Positions 38,983-49,158 of a DNA stretch of 64,000 nt are shown here, piece by piece (the stretch's first letter is position 1; the number at the start of each line of letters is the position of its first letter). Position numbers and translations under genes: made by a program. The notes beneath the pieces are model-generated. The model saw only the letters and a list, made by a program, of their open reading frames with translations, was not told the DNA's origin and ran no database searches. The stretch is taken from contig CAMLKG010000002.1 of NCBI GenBank assembly GCA_946480695.1, positions 62,001-126,000 on the forward strand, written 5' to 3'. Origin of the DNA: an uncultured Cellvibrio sp. (lineage in GTDB: Bacteria > Pseudomonadota > Gammaproteobacteria > Pseudomonadales > Cellvibrionaceae).

Positions 38983-40490
38983 GCTGACACCTGTAAGGGT
39001 AGGGTTACTGTAATCTTTAAACCGCCGAGTTCACTGCTGTTGATGTTGATTTGCCCATCATGCGCCTCCACAATATTGCGGCAAATGCTTAGGCCAAGGC
39101 CTGCCCCCCCGGTTTCGCGGCTGCGGGAAGATTCGGCGCGGTAAAGTCGTTCAAATAATTTTTCGTGAAGCTCCGGTGCTACACCGGGGGAGGAATCTTC
39201 TATTACAAAGACCGCTGAATTATTGTCCTTTGCCAGTGAAACTTTTATTTGTCCCGGCGCTTCGGTGTAATTGATACTGTTATTAAATAGATTCAATAAT
39301 AATTGTTGCAAACGTTCCGAATCGGCAAACACGATGACTGGGTCACTGCTTATTTGTTGTTGCAGTACCAGTCCGGCCCGGGTTAGCTTGTCGTGCATGG
39401 AATTAGCGATTTCCCCGAGGATTTCCCCCAAATCACATTCCTGTTTGCGATAGCTCATAGCCCCTATATCGGTTAATGAGAGTTGATACAAGTCATTAAT
39501 AAGGCTGGCAATGCGTGCGGCATGTTTTTGTAAACGGCCGAGCGCTTTTCCATCGAATTTTCGTACGCCGTCTTCCAGCGCTTCCAGATCAGCCGTTAAT
39601 ACCGCGAGCGGGGTACGTAATTCGTGGGAGATATCCGCAACCCAGCGCTTGCGTGCCTGTTCAGTTTGATCCAGCGTATGGGCGAGGTGGTTGAGATGTT
39701 CTGCCAGGGTGGAGATTTCATCCTGCCCATTAATGGCAAGGCGCTGTTGGTAGTCGCCACGACTCAAACGTTGTACATGGTTTGCAAGGCGTTTAACCCG
39801 CTGGGTAAGTAAATAGGACAAAGGAATTGCGCAGCCTAATGCAATAACCAGGGCTACCATTGCCATGATTAAAAAATGATTTTGCTGGCGTTTCGCAAAT
39901 TCATTATCGCGCAGGTCGCGCAGGGCGGGATTCAAAGGAACACCCAAATAGCCAACCGTTTTTTTTCGGCCATCCACCTGAATTACCAGGTCGCTGTAGG
40001 AATAGGTTTCATTACGCCATTTTTTTCCGGCGATAACGTCCTCATCTCCATCCAATAAAATAAAACGCTTGTAGGGTTGATGCCGTAAAAAATCCTCGGG
40101 ATTATCTGCGGCCCGTTCACGCTTGTTTTTTGTGTTGCGGTGTAAAAAAAACCGGTTGGGTTCGTCATTATCAAAGTTATTATTTAATTCCGGTGGCAGT
40201 GGAAATGGAATAGGACGTTCGCCGCGTTCGCGTATATTTGCGGTGTATTGCCAAACAAATAATTCCCAATAATTGCGATTTTTTTTGAATGCTTCCCAAT
40301 TTCCCGCCATACGATAGTGGCGCTCCAGGGAATTAATCAGTTTTGCATTACGCGCCGTTTCCTTTTGTTCGATGTAATGGTTGAATCCCCGTTCAAAACT
40401 TAAGCGGGAATATAAAAATAAGCCGCCTGTTAACAGGACGGCGAAGCAAGCGAATGCTAAAAAAACCTGGATACGTAAATTAAATTTCAC
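38979..40490 (-). CDS. baeS: Sensor histidine kinase (BaeS-like)
   Basis: A 503-residue inner-membrane kinase. GTG 40490 is chosen because it places a transmembrane helix at about residues 8-28; the frame runs to 40622, but the extra part looks non-coding. A periplasmic sensor region (about 30-205) contains charged, Asn/Arg-rich stretches; a second helix (about 206-230) and a HAMP domain follow. The phospho-acceptor is H289 in DISHELRTPLAVL, with NNSINYTE and GGAGLGLSICRNIVEAHDG forming the ATPase. The stop overlaps the regulator start. Confidence 0.82.
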   Translation of the reverse strand: MKFNLRIQVFLAFACFAVLLTGGLFLYSRLSFERGFNHYIEQKETARNAKLINSLERHYRMAGNWEAFKKNRNYWELFVWQYTANIRERGERPIPFPLPPELNNNFDNDEPNRFFLHRNTKNKRERAADNPEDFLRHQPYKRFILLDGDEDVIAGKKWRNETYSYSDLVIQVDGRKKTVGYLGVPLNPALRDLRDNEFAKRQQNHFLIMAMVALVIALGCAIPLSYLLTQRVKRLANHVQRLSRGDYQQRLAINGQDEISTLAEHLNHLAHTLDQTEQARKRWVADISHELRTPLAVLTADLEALEDGVRKFDGKALGRLQKHAARIASLINDLYQLSLTDIGAMSYRKQECDLGEILGEIANSMHDKLTRAGLVLQQQISSDPVIVFADSERLQQLLLNLFNNSINYTEAPGQIKVSLAKDNNSAVFVIEDSSPGVAPELHEKLFERLYRAESSRSRETGGAGLGLSICRNIVEAHDGQININSSELGGLKITVTLPLQVSA

Positions 40491-40725
40491 AGTAATAAGC
40501 AACCTTCGACAACAGGGAATCAAGCCAGTGATATGGACAGAATATGCAAAATCCTCTGTTTGGCAAATCAGGGTGATTGGCCTGCCTGTGTTGACTGGGT
40601 TAAAATGGCAATACTTGAGCAAAACACTCGGATATAAAGGCCTTGCCTGTTGTCCCAGAAAGCAGCCCTGTCAGTGCCAGACACCCCTTTTTCATGAATT
40701 CCGCAGATTATCGAGGCAGATAAAA

Positions 40726-41043
40726 ATGGACACCTTAGAAACGATCAAACAACAAATCAGTGAAAATCCCGTGATCCTTTATATGAAAGGTTCACCCAAT
40801 GCTCCCCAATGTGGTTTTTCCATGCGTGCATCCCAAGCCTTGATGGCGTGCGGGCAACGTTTCGCTTACGTGGATATTCTGGCCAACCCCGATATCCGCG
40901 CTGAATTACCAAAATACGCTAACTGGCCAACCTTTCCGCAATTGTGGGTGAAAGGTGAGCTGATTGGCGGGTGCGACATAGTCACTGAAATGCATGAGAA
41001 GGGAGAACTAAAACCCTTAATTGATGCGGCTGTGGCGGGCTAA
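40726..41043 (+). CDS. grxD: Monothiol glutaredoxin (Grx4/GrxD)
   Basis: A 105-residue monothiol glutaredoxin that binds and transfers [2Fe-2S] clusters with glutathione. The signature CGFS has its cysteine at C29; KGSPNAPQ, WPTFPQLWVKGELIGGCDI and the short C-terminal helix are all standard. The frame is open upstream to 40381, but ATG 40726 follows GAGG and gives family length. It is divergent from the kinase gene. A terminator follows. Confidence 0.95.
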   Translation: MDTLETIKQQISENPVILYMKGSPNAPQCGFSMRASQALMACGQRFAYVDILANPDIRAELPKYANWPTFPQLWVKGELIGGCDIVTEMHEKGELKPLIDAAVAG

Positions 41044-41049
41044 TATGAC

Positions 41050-41078
41050 AAGCGGCACTACCGGTGCCGCTTTGCTTT
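41050..41078 (+). terminator. Rho-independent terminator of grxD
   Basis: Nine-bp arms AAGCGGCAC / GTGCCGCTT with a 5-base loop and TGCTTTTC tail. Confidence 0.8.
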
Positions 41079-41142
41079 TCGCTGCCTTCCCGCTGCTTGA
41101 TTTTTAATCGTTTTGCATGGCTTGGGTGAAGGCTAACTATCT

Positions 41143-41442
41143 CTAGGCCAACACTAAAAAAAGCAGAATTACAGCACCTATAAGGCTGACCGCGCAAAGT
41201 GACAATCCCATGAGTCGTTGCCGTGCGCGTTTGGCTTCATTGTTTTGATCCTGCAACTCATGCGCACGCCAAGCGAGCGCTTTAGACTTTAATAGTTTTT
41301 TCCGCACCTGTTGCAGGGCTTCAATAGCCTCGTCCACGCGAGCACTGGGTGTGGTCCGTTGCTCCTGTTCAAGTTGTTTCAGTTTTTTATCCAATTGGGC
41401 GAGTTTGCTGTCCAGCGCAGCGGATACCTGGCGAATTTGCAT
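41143..41442 (-). CDS. Small coiled-coil protein with C-terminal membrane anchor
   Basis: A 99-residue protein if started at ATG 41442 (109 from GTG 41472; neither has a strong ribosome binding site). Residues of about 5-70 are a charged coiled coil (LDSKLAQLDKKLKQLEQEQ), and the last 20 form a transmembrane helix (LSLCAVSLIGAVILLFLVLA). It is therefore a tail-anchored inner-membrane protein with its coil in the cytoplasm. I do not recognise the family. Confidence 0.6.
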   Translation of the reverse strand: MQIRQVSAALDSKLAQLDKKLKQLEQEQRTTPSARVDEAIEALQQVRKKLLKSKALAWRAHELQDQNNEAKRARQRLMGLSLCAVSLIGAVILLFLVLA

Positions 41443-41642
41443 AATGATTGCTCTGGCAATGAATCGCATCACCTTAGCAGAAGCCTGCTTTTTTTGCCTA
41501 TTCTCATAGCCCCGGTTTCGATTTGTAGTGAAAACCTAATAAAATACTTTAAGTTTTATCGGCTTGTGCTATAAACCTGCCAGCTTTTGCGCACCTTGCC
41601 TGTTGTCGGCGGCTGGCTTGTTATCAGAGGAGAAGGGCACCC

Positions 41643-42599
41643 ATGTTGAGAATGTTTAAAGTACAAGGTAATACGCTGCGCGAAGATAAGCAGCAAGATG
41701 AAAACACTCGCCTTGCGCTGAATAACGCTCTCTGGATTGATGCCCGTGAACCCTCGGACGAAGAACGTGAGGAGCTGAATGCTTTCCTGCGCGCCGAGCT
41801 GCCTGAGTCCGACGATGTGGAAGAAATTGAATTCTCCGCACGCTATTTTCAGGATGGGGTGGGTATCCACGTGCATTCCCTGTTCCTTGCTCCCGGTGAA
41901 TCCGGTCGCCACAGTACGGCAACGGTCGCGTTCATATTGCAGGACAAGCGCCTGATTACCGTCCGCGACGGCGACCTCGCGGATTTTCGCCTGTTGCGTA
42001 TGCGTGTGCGTGCCGGCCAGGTGAATGTCGCTTCACCGCAGGGTTTACTGGTTACCATGTTTGAACAAAAGGTAGAGAACCTTGCCGACGTACTGGAAGA
42101 CATACACCGTAAACTGGAAGAAGTAAGCCATATGGTGCTGGAGGACGAGGAGGCCGAGCTGGAAGACGCAATTGACCAGCTAGCCAAGCTGGAGGATAGC
42201 AACGGGAAGATACGCTTGTGCCTGATGGATACCCAGCGCTCTATTTCGTTCTTGCAGCGTCACTTGCGCGAATCCTTTGAATTACAGGAAACGGCACGCG
42301 AGATCAAGCGTGACGTGGACACGCTCATGTCACATACCGCCTTCCTGTTCGACAAGATTAACTTCCTGATGGACTCGACCCAGGGTTTTATCAATATCGA
42401 ACAAAACCAGATTATCAAGATCTTCTCCATCGCGGCCATGGTTTTCCTGCCACCCACCGTAGTAGCCAGCGCATACGGTATGAACTTTGAATACATACCC
42501 CATTCCGATTGGAAATACGGTTTTGTTGTCGCGGTATTGCTGATGCTGCTATCAGCCGTCCTTCCATATTGGTACTTCAAGCGTAAAGATTGGCTTTAA
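41643..42599 (+). CDS. CorA-family divalent cation transporter
   Basis: A 318-residue inner-membrane transporter of the CorA/ZntB superfamily. A long acidic cytoplasmic domain with coiled-coil helices (about 1-255) precedes two C-terminal membrane helices; the signature GMN is at 279-281 in SAYGMNFEYIP. It ends in the basic KRKDWL tail typical of CorA. Mg2+ (also Co2+/Ni2+) uptake is the default call; Zn2+ export cannot be excluded. GGAG precedes the ATG. Confidence 0.9.
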   Translation: MLRMFKVQGNTLREDKQQDENTRLALNNALWIDAREPSDEEREELNAFLRAELPESDDVEEIEFSARYFQDGVGIHVHSLFLAPGESGRHSTATVAFILQDKRLITVRDGDLADFRLLRMRVRAGQVNVASPQGLLVTMFEQKVENLADVLEDIHRKLEEVSHMVLEDEEAELEDAIDQLAKLEDSNGKIRLCLMDTQRSISFLQRHLRESFELQETAREIKRDVDTLMSHTAFLFDKINFLMDSTQGFINIEQNQIIKIFSIAAMVFLPPTVVASAYGMNFEYIPHSDWKYGFVVAVLLMLLSAVLPYWYFKRKDWL

Positions 42600-42606
42600 T
42601 ACTGCG

Positions 42607-42924
42607 TTATTCTTCCACCCATTCCCAGCGCAAGGGTTGGCCAAAGTCATCGAGAATAACTTTTTTGCGCGGTTTGCTTTTTTTGGGCTTGGTCGGCGAT
42701 GCCGGTTTTTTGCGTGCTTCAATTGCGGCTACAACATCAGGCAGGGGAGTGCGGTCCTCATGGCTGTTACCCTCAAAAAGCGCAACGAGTGGGCCATTGG
42801 CATCCATTCTCCCGCTCATCCCGCGGGGAACTTCATTGACCTGGCCGCCGCTGTCCAGATATTGGCGAACCTGTTCTTCCAATTCCTGGTGTAGCTGGCG
42901 GCGGGTTTTTGTGGGTTTGATCAT
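42607..42924 (-). CDS. Conserved small basic protein, SutA-like pattern
   Basis: A 105-residue protein starting MIKPTKTRRQLHQ. The N-terminal half has a helix followed by YLDSGGQVNEVPRGMSGR; a basic Lys/Pro stretch (about 78-92) and an aromatic acidic end (LRWEWVEE) follow. The helix plus GGxVxxV pattern is reminiscent of Pseudomonas SutA, a small RNA-polymerase-associated protein, but the similarity is short and from memory. The frame extends to 42990. Convergent with the corA-like gene; only seven bases separate the stops. Confidence 0.55.
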   Translation of the reverse strand: MIKPTKTRRQLHQELEEQVRQYLDSGGQVNEVPRGMSGRMDANGPLVALFEGNSHEDRTPLPDVVAAIEARKKPASPTKPKKSKPRKKVILDDFGQPLRWEWVEE

Positions 42925-43127
42925 GGAATCCAAACGACCTGTTAAACCAAATAAGGAGGTGAAATTAAAGGAGACGCGGCCTGCCAGCATACCAGCCTGC
43001 CAATAGATAGATCAAATTCACAGCAGTGGGCATCCTGAACTCTATTAAAATGGCGCCTCGCATCAAGCGGTACCTTTAGGTAAACTGCGCATCCTTTAAT
43101 CGCCTGCCCTTCCCCCGTGTTGTAGCT

Positions 43128-43778
43128 ATGACCCAAGCCAGCCTCAAAATCACCGAAATTTTTTATTCGCTGCAAGGCGAGTCCAGCACTGTCGGATTGC
43201 CCACCGTGTTTGTGCGTTTGACCGGCTGCCCGTTGCGTTGCGGTTATTGTGATTCAGAATATGCCTTTTACGGCGGCGAACGCCTGGCGTTGGATGAAAT
43301 CCTTGCGCGTGTTGCACGCTATAAAGCCAGGTATGTGTGCGTTACGGGGGGGGAGCCGTTGGCCCAACGTGAATGCTTGGCGCTGTTAAAATTGCTTTGT
43401 GACGCCGGCTATAAGGTTTCGCTGGAAACCAGCGGCGCATTGCCGGTGGATGAAGTTGACCCTCGCGTCGTTAAAGTGATGGATTTAAAAACACCGGGCT
43501 CCGGTGAGGTGGGCCGTAACCGCTGGGACAATATCCCGTTGCTCGGTGCGCAAGATCAAATCAAATTCGTCATTTGTGATCGCGCTGATTATGAATGGGC
43601 GCGCTTCAAGCTTGATGAGTACCAACTAACGACCAAAGTGGCGGAGGTGCTTTTCTCTCCCAGCTTTGGCCAGGTTACACCATTGGAATTGGCTGAGTGG
43701 ATTCTCGCTGACAATCTGCCGGTGCGTTTCCAGTTGCAACTGCACAAAATATTGTGGAATGACACTCCCGGCCATTAA
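43128..43778 (+). CDS. queE: 7-carboxy-7-deazaguanine synthase
   Basis: A 216-residue radical SAM enzyme of queuosine synthesis, converting 6-carboxytetrahydropterin to 7-carboxy-7-deazaguanine. The [4Fe-4S] cysteines C34, C38 and C41 (CPLRCGYC) and VTGGEPL are clear; IFYSLQGESSTVG is the QueE start. It is followed by queC after 39 bases, so the two steps are co-expressed. Confidence 0.94.
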   Translation: MTQASLKITEIFYSLQGESSTVGLPTVFVRLTGCPLRCGYCDSEYAFYGGERLALDEILARVARYKARYVCVTGGEPLAQRECLALLKLLCDAGYKVSLETSGALPVDEVDPRVVKVMDLKTPGSGEVGRNRWDNIPLLGAQDQIKFVICDRADYEWARFKLDEYQLTTKVAEVLFSPSFGQVTPLELAEWILADNLPVRFQLQLHKILWNDTPGH

Positions 43779-43817
43779 CAAAGTTGATGGTGTTCTCCTT
43801 GTCCGCAGGTAATTTAT

Positions 43818-44507
43818 ATGTCGTTAACATCCCCAAAAAAAGCGGTAGTGCTGGTTTCCGGTGGTTTGGATTCCACCACGGTATTGGCGATAGCACGCAG
43901 CCAGGGTTATGACTGTTATTCAATGAGCTTTGATTACGGCCAGCGCCATCGCTCTGAATTGTTTGCGGCGGAGAGAACTGCCAAAGCCCTGGGTAGCGTC
44001 GATTACAAAGTAATTAAGCTGGATTTGCGTTCGATTGGCGGTTCGGCATTAACCGACGAGTCCATTGCCGTGCCGGAAGCGGAAACTGCGGGAATTCCTA
44101 TTACCTATGTGCCTGCGCGCAATACCATTTTCCTGTCCATTGCCTTGGGTTGGGCTGAGGTTTTAGGTTGTGACGATATTTTTATCGGTGTGAACGCGGT
44201 GGATTTTTCGGGCTATCCCGATTGTCGGCCCGAATATATCGCTGCCTATGAAACCATGGCGAACCTTGCTACGCGGGCGAGCGCGGAGGGCAATAAGTTA
44301 CGTATCCGCACCCCCCTAATTAAAATGACCAAAGCTGAAATTATCCAACAAGGCATAGCGCTGGGAGTGGATTACAGTCTCACAGTGTCATGTTACCAGG
44401 CAAATGACCTGGGTGAGGCCTGCGGTAAATGCGATAGCTGCCGGTTGCGTAAAATTGGTTTTATGCAGGCTGGCGTTGCTGATCCTACGCCTTACCGTAA
44501 CCGTTAA
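43818..44507 (+). CDS. queC: 7-cyano-7-deazaguanine (preQ0) synthase
   Basis: A 229-residue ATP-dependent enzyme making preQ0 from the QueE product and ammonia. The PP-loop SGGLDSTT is near the N-terminus and the zinc-binding cysteines are C192, C202, C205 and C208. Its stop overlaps that of the convergent GGDEF/EAL gene (44504-44507), leaving no room for a terminator between them. Confidence 0.95.
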   Translation: MSLTSPKKAVVLVSGGLDSTTVLAIARSQGYDCYSMSFDYGQRHRSELFAAERTAKALGSVDYKVIKLDLRSIGGSALTDESIAVPEAETAGIPITYVPARNTIFLSIALGWAEVLGCDDIFIGVNAVDFSGYPDCRPEYIAAYETMANLATRASAEGNKLRIRTPLIKMTKAEIIQQGIALGVDYSLTVSCYQANDLGEACGKCDSCRLRKIGFMQAGVADPTPYRNR

Positions 44508-47500
44508 TTTTGAATGATTTCCTGGCAGTAATTGCGTGCGATCAACTGCTGCTCAAACTCCACAACCGGTACGGGTTTTCCAAAAAAGTATCCCTGGAAC
44601 ATAATGCAGCCATTTTGTTCCAGGAATTTTTTCTGTTCTTCTGTCTCCACACCTTCCGCAATCACCTGCAAATTCATGTTTTGCGCCATAGCGATAATTG
44701 TACGCGCAATAATTGCATCGTTGGGGTCGATAGCAATATCGCGCACAAAGGTTTGATCAATTTTTAATTGTCCCAGCGGTAAGCGTTTGAGGTAAGACAA
44801 AGACGAATAACCAATACCAAAGTCGTCCATTGAAAAACCGATGCCCTCATTTTGCAATTGTTGCATTTTCTCAATGCTTTGATCGACATTCTTTAATAGC
44901 GAACTCTCGGTAAGTTCAAGTTTTAGCAAGCGTGGGTTAATGCCGCTGCTGTTTACAATTTGCAATATGTCATCCACAAAATAAGGTTGGTTAAATTGAA
45001 TGGGGCTAACGTTAACGGCAATGCTAAGGTGCGCAAATGTTGGGGTTTTGCTCCATTGTTGCAACTGTTCGCAAGCCTGGCGAATCACTTGCCGGCCAAT
45101 GGTCACAATCAAACCGGTTTGCTCTGCCACTGGAATAAAATCCGCAGGTGAAACCATGCCGTTAACAGGATGCAACCAGCGCAATAATAATTCCGCCCCG
45201 ATTGCCTTGCCCTTATTATCAACTTGCACCTGATAATAAGGCATTAATTGTTGCCGGGATTCATAGGCACTGCGTAAATCGGCTTCAATGGCAGCGCGTT
45301 TTTCCAAACGGGATTGCATGTTGGGATCAAAAAAGCGAATCGCATTGCGGCCGCTATCCTTGGCCTGGTACATGGCGACATCGGCATGGCGCAACAAATC
45401 ATCAATACTGCGCGTTTGCCCTTTGAATAAATTAACGCCGATACTGATAGTGCAATGATGAACAGATTGCATTAACGGATAGGGCAGGTTAATTAAATTG
45501 TGTAAATCCTCGGCGCGTTTTTTAGCTTCCATCGCTGCAGCTTCTGCTTCCGTCCCCAAATTGTCGAACACTACGACAAACTCATCGCCGCCCAAGCGAG
45601 CCGCCAAATCTGTTTCGCGGATGACACTACCGATACGCTCCGCGACCTGCACCAGTAATTGGTCGCCAATATGATGGCCGCGTGTGTCATTGAGTAATTT
45701 AAAATGATCTATATCAATAAACAGGAGTGCACCGTGCTGATCAACACGCTCGCTTTGTGCAGTTAATAATTTCAAGCGATCTTGCAACATCCGCCGGTTA
45801 GGCAAACGCGTGAGTGAATCAAAAAAGGCGAGGTTATAGATTTTTTCCTGGTCCTGGGCGCGCCGCAGTTCGCCACCGATGCGATCGGCAAAAATCAACA
45901 ATAATGAAGTAATTTGCGGTGAAACAGGCAGGGGATGTTCGGCCATAGCAGTCAATATCCCCACGAGACTACCCTGCGCATTGCGAATACCAATGCCCAT
46001 GTAACTTTCAACATCAGATAAATTGAAATTTTTACTTTCACGGTAGCGCTCCCGCACACCTGAAGTTACTACGCAAAGGTTTGCATCCACAACCTCTGCA
46101 CATGGCGTATCGGGTAGCGAATAAGTGAAGTTGTCTTGTAAAGTTCCATTTTTTAAATAGGTGTGCGTGGTTGCTTCGTCCGGGTTGTCGGGTGCTATCA
46201 GGCTGATAAGCACATGTTCCGCACCAATGGCATCCGCAAGTGCTTTCAATATAGTGACAAAAAAATCGGGTGCTGATGCCGCGTCGGCGGCAGCGGCCGC
46301 GAGGGCAAGGTCAAGCCCCTTGCGTTCGGTGATATCCTGCACTGTTCCCTGCACAAAAATATGATGGCCGTCAGTAATACTATCGCCCTGGAATTGCAAC
46401 CAGAATTTTTGGTTGGCAACTTCCAGCCTGAGTTCAAGTGCGGTGGCTTTTTGCAGGGCGGCGCTTTCCTTTAAGGCGTCTTTCAAGCTTTCGTGGTCGT
46501 CCGGATGGATAAATTCTGCAATGAAATCATTCATTTTTCCGTGCAGCTTTTCCATGGGGATTGAAAAAATTTCCTGCATGGATGGGCTAAAGTGGTAAAG
46601 ATCGGATTCAGGGTACCAGCTCCAATGTGCCACGCGCGCCATAAGTTGCGCACTTTTCAATCGCTGTTCACTTTGGCGCAACGCCTGTTCAACCTGCTTG
46701 CGTTCGGCCAGTTCCTGCTCCACTTGCAACAGCGCTTGTCGCTGCGGGCCCAAATCTATATCCAGGCAGTACATTTCCTTGTGGTCGGGGGTATCGATTA
46801 ATACATGGTTGGAGTAAACCCATACCTCCTTGCCGTCTTTTCCAATCAATGCCAGTTCGCCTGATGGAATCGCTTCATCCTTTTCGTGCCAGTTTTCTAT
46901 CCCTTGGTAAACCATTTCGCGCATAAATTTGGGAATAATTAAATCTTCCAATTTTTTGCCCATGGCCTCTGTGGCACTGAACCCGTATAGGTCTTCACTG
47001 GCTTTATTCCAGAAAATCACTTCATGGAAACGGTTGTAGCCTTGCACTGCGATATTGCGCGTGGTTTCAAAGATATTTCGGAAGCGTTGTTCATTAGCGA
47101 GGTCAGTTTGATGGGTGTGAACACGCTTGGTGATATCCCGGGCCAGGCAAATAAAACGGTCTTCATCACGGCGCAGCCCACGGCGTTTGGCAATTGAAAG
47201 TTCGTACCAGAAAACCTGGCCGTCCTGTTCAATCATGATGCTTTTGCCTTGGGATATTCCCCAGTTATCAGCTTCGCCCAGCGCGCTTATCCAGACTGAA
47301 ACCGAACTGGATGAAAGTGTTTCAGAAAGATTTTTTCCCAACAAAACCGGAGCTGATAACGAGTGATGCTCATTGCCGCCATTAAATGAAATCACCTGGC
47401 CTTGCCGATCAATTTCAAACAGCAGATCGGGGATGGCATGAAGTACGGCTTCCAAATAGTGTTTTTGTTGTTCCTGCTCCTGGTTGGATTCGCCGAGTTT

Positions 47501-48403
47501 ATAAGCGGTAGTGACGATCTCGGTATGGGCAGCAGTAATCATCAAGCCCAGGATGGCCATGCTGGCGGCGTAAATCCAGATTACCCAATAGGTTAATTGC
47601 CCCTCCAGGGAAAATGGTCCGAGGTGATGTGCGCTCGACCAAATTGCCAGGAAACTAAAACCGATAGTTGTTAATGCCGATCCCAACAATCCAAAGCTGA
47701 GTGCAGCCCAGGCAACGCAAGCAAAGCTAATGAACGCGATGGGCAAGTGAATGCCATTGGCGAAATTATTTAATGGGAAACATAGAAGTCCGACAATCAG
47801 GCTAACGATAAATACAATAAAAAAATCCAGCACACGTGTGCGGGCTTTGTCGATGTGCGCCTGTTCAATGTTGACTAATAGCGGTGTCGCAAGGAAAACC
47901 CCCAGGCTATCGCCCATCCACCATATCAGCGCAGTGTGCAACGCAACATCGAGCGACTGCTGGTGAGACATGGCGAGTGCAATACCGCCACCAATGGCGG
48001 AGATAAGCATGCCCATGGAGCCGAGGATTAAAAAACAAAGTGTATTCGCGCGTTGCAAATGCGCAATGCCGCAATTTGCCCGGCGTAGTAACCACACACT
48101 GGCTAAAGGGGCCAGGGTGTTGGTTATCGCGATGGAGATATCGGTAAGTAATGGCGCCCCTGTCGCCAGGTTTACGGTAAGGGCACCTATGAATATGGCG
48201 GGCCAGAGGCTGGTTGACCATCGATAAAGCGCTGCAACGGCAATACCGCTGGGAAGCCAGAATAACGTGACATTTTCGATTTCCAGGGGAACACACAGCC
48301 CTAGCCAACCAGTCAGGCTATATGCCGTAAATACCAGTAGTAACCGGGTGAGCCACAAAGGCTTGGGTTGTGAAACTCCTTCACGCGATGAGGCAAAAAA
48401 CAT
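44504..48403 (-). CDS. MASE1-PAS-GAF-GGDEF-EAL cyclic-di-GMP regulator
   Basis: A 1299-residue membrane protein. Order: MASE1 sensor of eight or so helices (about 15-295), three PAS-like segments (about 310-425, 430-555 and 580-700, the last with a PAC-like [12 protein letters not shown]), a GAF domain (about 715-855), GGDEF (about 870-1030; RLGGDEF with GGDEF at 938-942) and EAL (about 1045-1290). The EAL signature reads E-L-L (1071-1073), still with the metal glutamate, and DDFGIGYSS is intact, so both cyclase and phosphodiesterase activity are possible. It probably tunes biofilm/motility to a membrane or redox signal. Confidence 0.9.
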   Translation of the reverse strand: MFFASSREGVSQPKPLWLTRLLLVFTAYSLTGWLGLCVPLEIENVTLFWLPSGIAVAALYRWSTSLWPAIFIGALTVNLATGAPLLTDISIAITNTLAPLASVWLLRRANCGIAHLQRANTLCFLILGSMGMLISAIGGGIALAMSHQQSLDVALHTALIWWMGDSLGVFLATPLLVNIEQAHIDKARTRVLDFFIVFIVSLIVGLLCFPLNNFANGIHLPIAFISFACVAWAALSFGLLGSALTTIGFSFLAIWSSAHHLGPFSLEGQLTYWVIWIYAASMAILGLMITAAHTEIVTTAYKLGESNQEQEQQKHYLEAVLHAIPDLLFEIDRQGQVISFNGGNEHHSLSAPVLLGKNLSETLSSSSVSVWISALGEADNWGISQGKSIMIEQDGQVFWYELSIAKRRGLRRDEDRFICLARDITKRVHTHQTDLANEQRFRNIFETTRNIAVQGYNRFHEVIFWNKASEDLYGFSATEAMGKKLEDLIIPKFMREMVYQGIENWHEKDEAIPSGELALIGKDGKEVWVYSNHVLIDTPDHKEMYCLDIDLGPQRQALLQVEQELAERKQVEQALRQSEQRLKSAQLMARVAHWSWYPESDLYHFSPSMQEIFSIPMEKLHGKMNDFIAEFIHPDDHESLKDALKESAALQKATALELRLEVANQKFWLQFQGDSITDGHHIFVQGTVQDITERKGLDLALAAAAADAASAPDFFVTILKALADAIGAEHVLISLIAPDNPDEATTHTYLKNGTLQDNFTYSLPDTPCAEVVDANLCVVTSGVRERYRESKNFNLSDVESYMGIGIRNAQGSLVGILTAMAEHPLPVSPQITSLLLIFADRIGGELRRAQDQEKIYNLAFFDSLTRLPNRRMLQDRLKLLTAQSERVDQHGALLFIDIDHFKLLNDTRGHHIGDQLLVQVAERIGSVIRETDLAARLGGDEFVVVFDNLGTEAEAAAMEAKKRAEDLHNLINLPYPLMQSVHHCTISIGVNLFKGQTRSIDDLLRHADVAMYQAKDSGRNAIRFFDPNMQSRLEKRAAIEADLRSAYESRQQLMPYYQVQVDNKGKAIGAELLLRWLHPVNGMVSPADFIPVAEQTGLIVTIGRQVIRQACEQLQQWSKTPTFAHLSIAVNVSPIQFNQPYFVDDILQIVNSSGINPRLLKLELTESSLLKNVDQSIEKMQQLQNEGIGFSMDDFGIGYSSLSYLKRLPLGQLKIDQTFVRDIAIDPNDAIIARTIIAMAQNMNLQVIAEGVETEEQKKFLEQNGCIMFQGYFFGKPVPVVEFEQQLIARNYCQEIIQN

Positions 48404-48761
48404 GCATCTGTCTCGTTGTCGACCGGGGTTCGGTTAACCTCTTCAGCCTTTAATAAAAATCTCGCAATAATTAATTGATGTTCCGTTTCCTTGCAAAATT
48501 TTATGAAGTTAAAGTTTTTTAAGAATAGGTTAGGTTTGACGCCGTTGTCGTTAAAGTTCTTCCTTCCATCTCATTCCTTCAGCCATTCATCTTCCGGAAG
48601 GCCTTGTATCGATAAACCACTGTCTGGGTGCGATGCCGATAAAGCTAGCAAAAAGATCCTTTAATAACCAAGGAATCTTTGCCGGCTCGCTATTGTGCAT
48701 GAATATTGAAAAAATGCTTGTTTTTTCAATTCAAAACATTATTATACGCGCCTCGCATTTA
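48404..48761. other. Intergenic region before the tRNA genes
   Basis: About 360 bases without a gene. It holds the promoter of the GGDEF/EAL gene on the left and that of the tRNA-Lys pair on the right. Nothing else was recognised. Confidence 0.5.
48718..48747 (+). promoter_or_regulatory. Promoter of the tRNA-Lys genes
   Basis: TTGTTT and TATTAT (48740-48745) are 16 bases apart, followed by a GC-rich discriminator (GCGCC), which is typical of stringently controlled stable RNA promoters. The tRNA begins about 16 bases further on. Confidence 0.5.
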
Positions 48762-48837
48762 GGGTCGTTAGCTCAGTCGGTAGAGCAGTTGGCTTTTAAC
48801 CAATTGGTCGCTGGTTCGAATCCAGCACGACCCACCA
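48762..48837 (+). tRNA. tRNA-Lys (anticodon UUU), first copy
   Basis: A 76-base gene with encoded CCA. Acceptor arms GGGTCGT / ACGACCC pair fully; the anticodon loop CTTTTAA reads UUU; the T-loop is TTCGAAT. It is identical to the copy 45 bases downstream. Confidence 0.97.
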
Positions 48838-48882
48838 CTTGAACCAAGCCATATTAAAAAGTGTATTTGCGAACCTGATTCA

Positions 48883-48958
48883 GGGTCGTTAGCTCAGTCG
48901 GTAGAGCAGTTGGCTTTTAACCAATTGGTCGCTGGTTCGAATCCAGCACGACCCACCA
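48883..48958 (+). tRNA. tRNA-Lys (anticodon UUU), second copy
   Basis: Identical to the first copy, with the same encoded CCA. The pair probably forms one transcript ending at the terminator at 48981. Confidence 0.97.
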
Positions 48959-48980
48959 TAACCAGGAGCCTGGCTCCGCC

Positions 48981-49010
48981 AAAAGGGCACTTAACAGGTG
49001 CCCTTTTTTA
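48981..49010 (+). terminator. Terminator of the tRNA-Lys transcript
   Basis: Ten-bp arms AAAAGGGCAC / GTGCCCTTTT with a 7-base loop and further T. The sequence ATTTTATTGGCTC is then repeated directly (49005-49035). Confidence 0.85.
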
Positions 49011-49158
49011 TTGGCTCCAATTTTATTGGCTCAAATCGGTTTTGGCTGTTGACTGGTTGTCATACGCGAGATAAGCGTATGATAAAATTGCGCGCAAATT
49101 AACCCATTTGTTGACCGGGTTATGGTTCAACAGATGTGTCTGTCCCTGAGGCGATTCC

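Noticed and set aside
42951..42967. A perfect Shine-Dalgarno-like TAAGGAGGTGA on the plus strand
   Set aside because: No start codon lies at usable distance downstream, and the plus strand there has no plausible gene. Taken as chance.
48762..48958. tRNA-Lys genes as an attachment site of an integrated element
   Set aside because: No integrase, no partial tRNA copy at a distance and housekeeping genes on both sides. The duplication looks like ordinary tandem tRNA copies.
49005..49035. Direct repeat ATTTTATTGGCTC after the tRNA terminator
   Set aside because: Short, two copies only, in non-coding DNA next to a T-run; likely local slippage without function.
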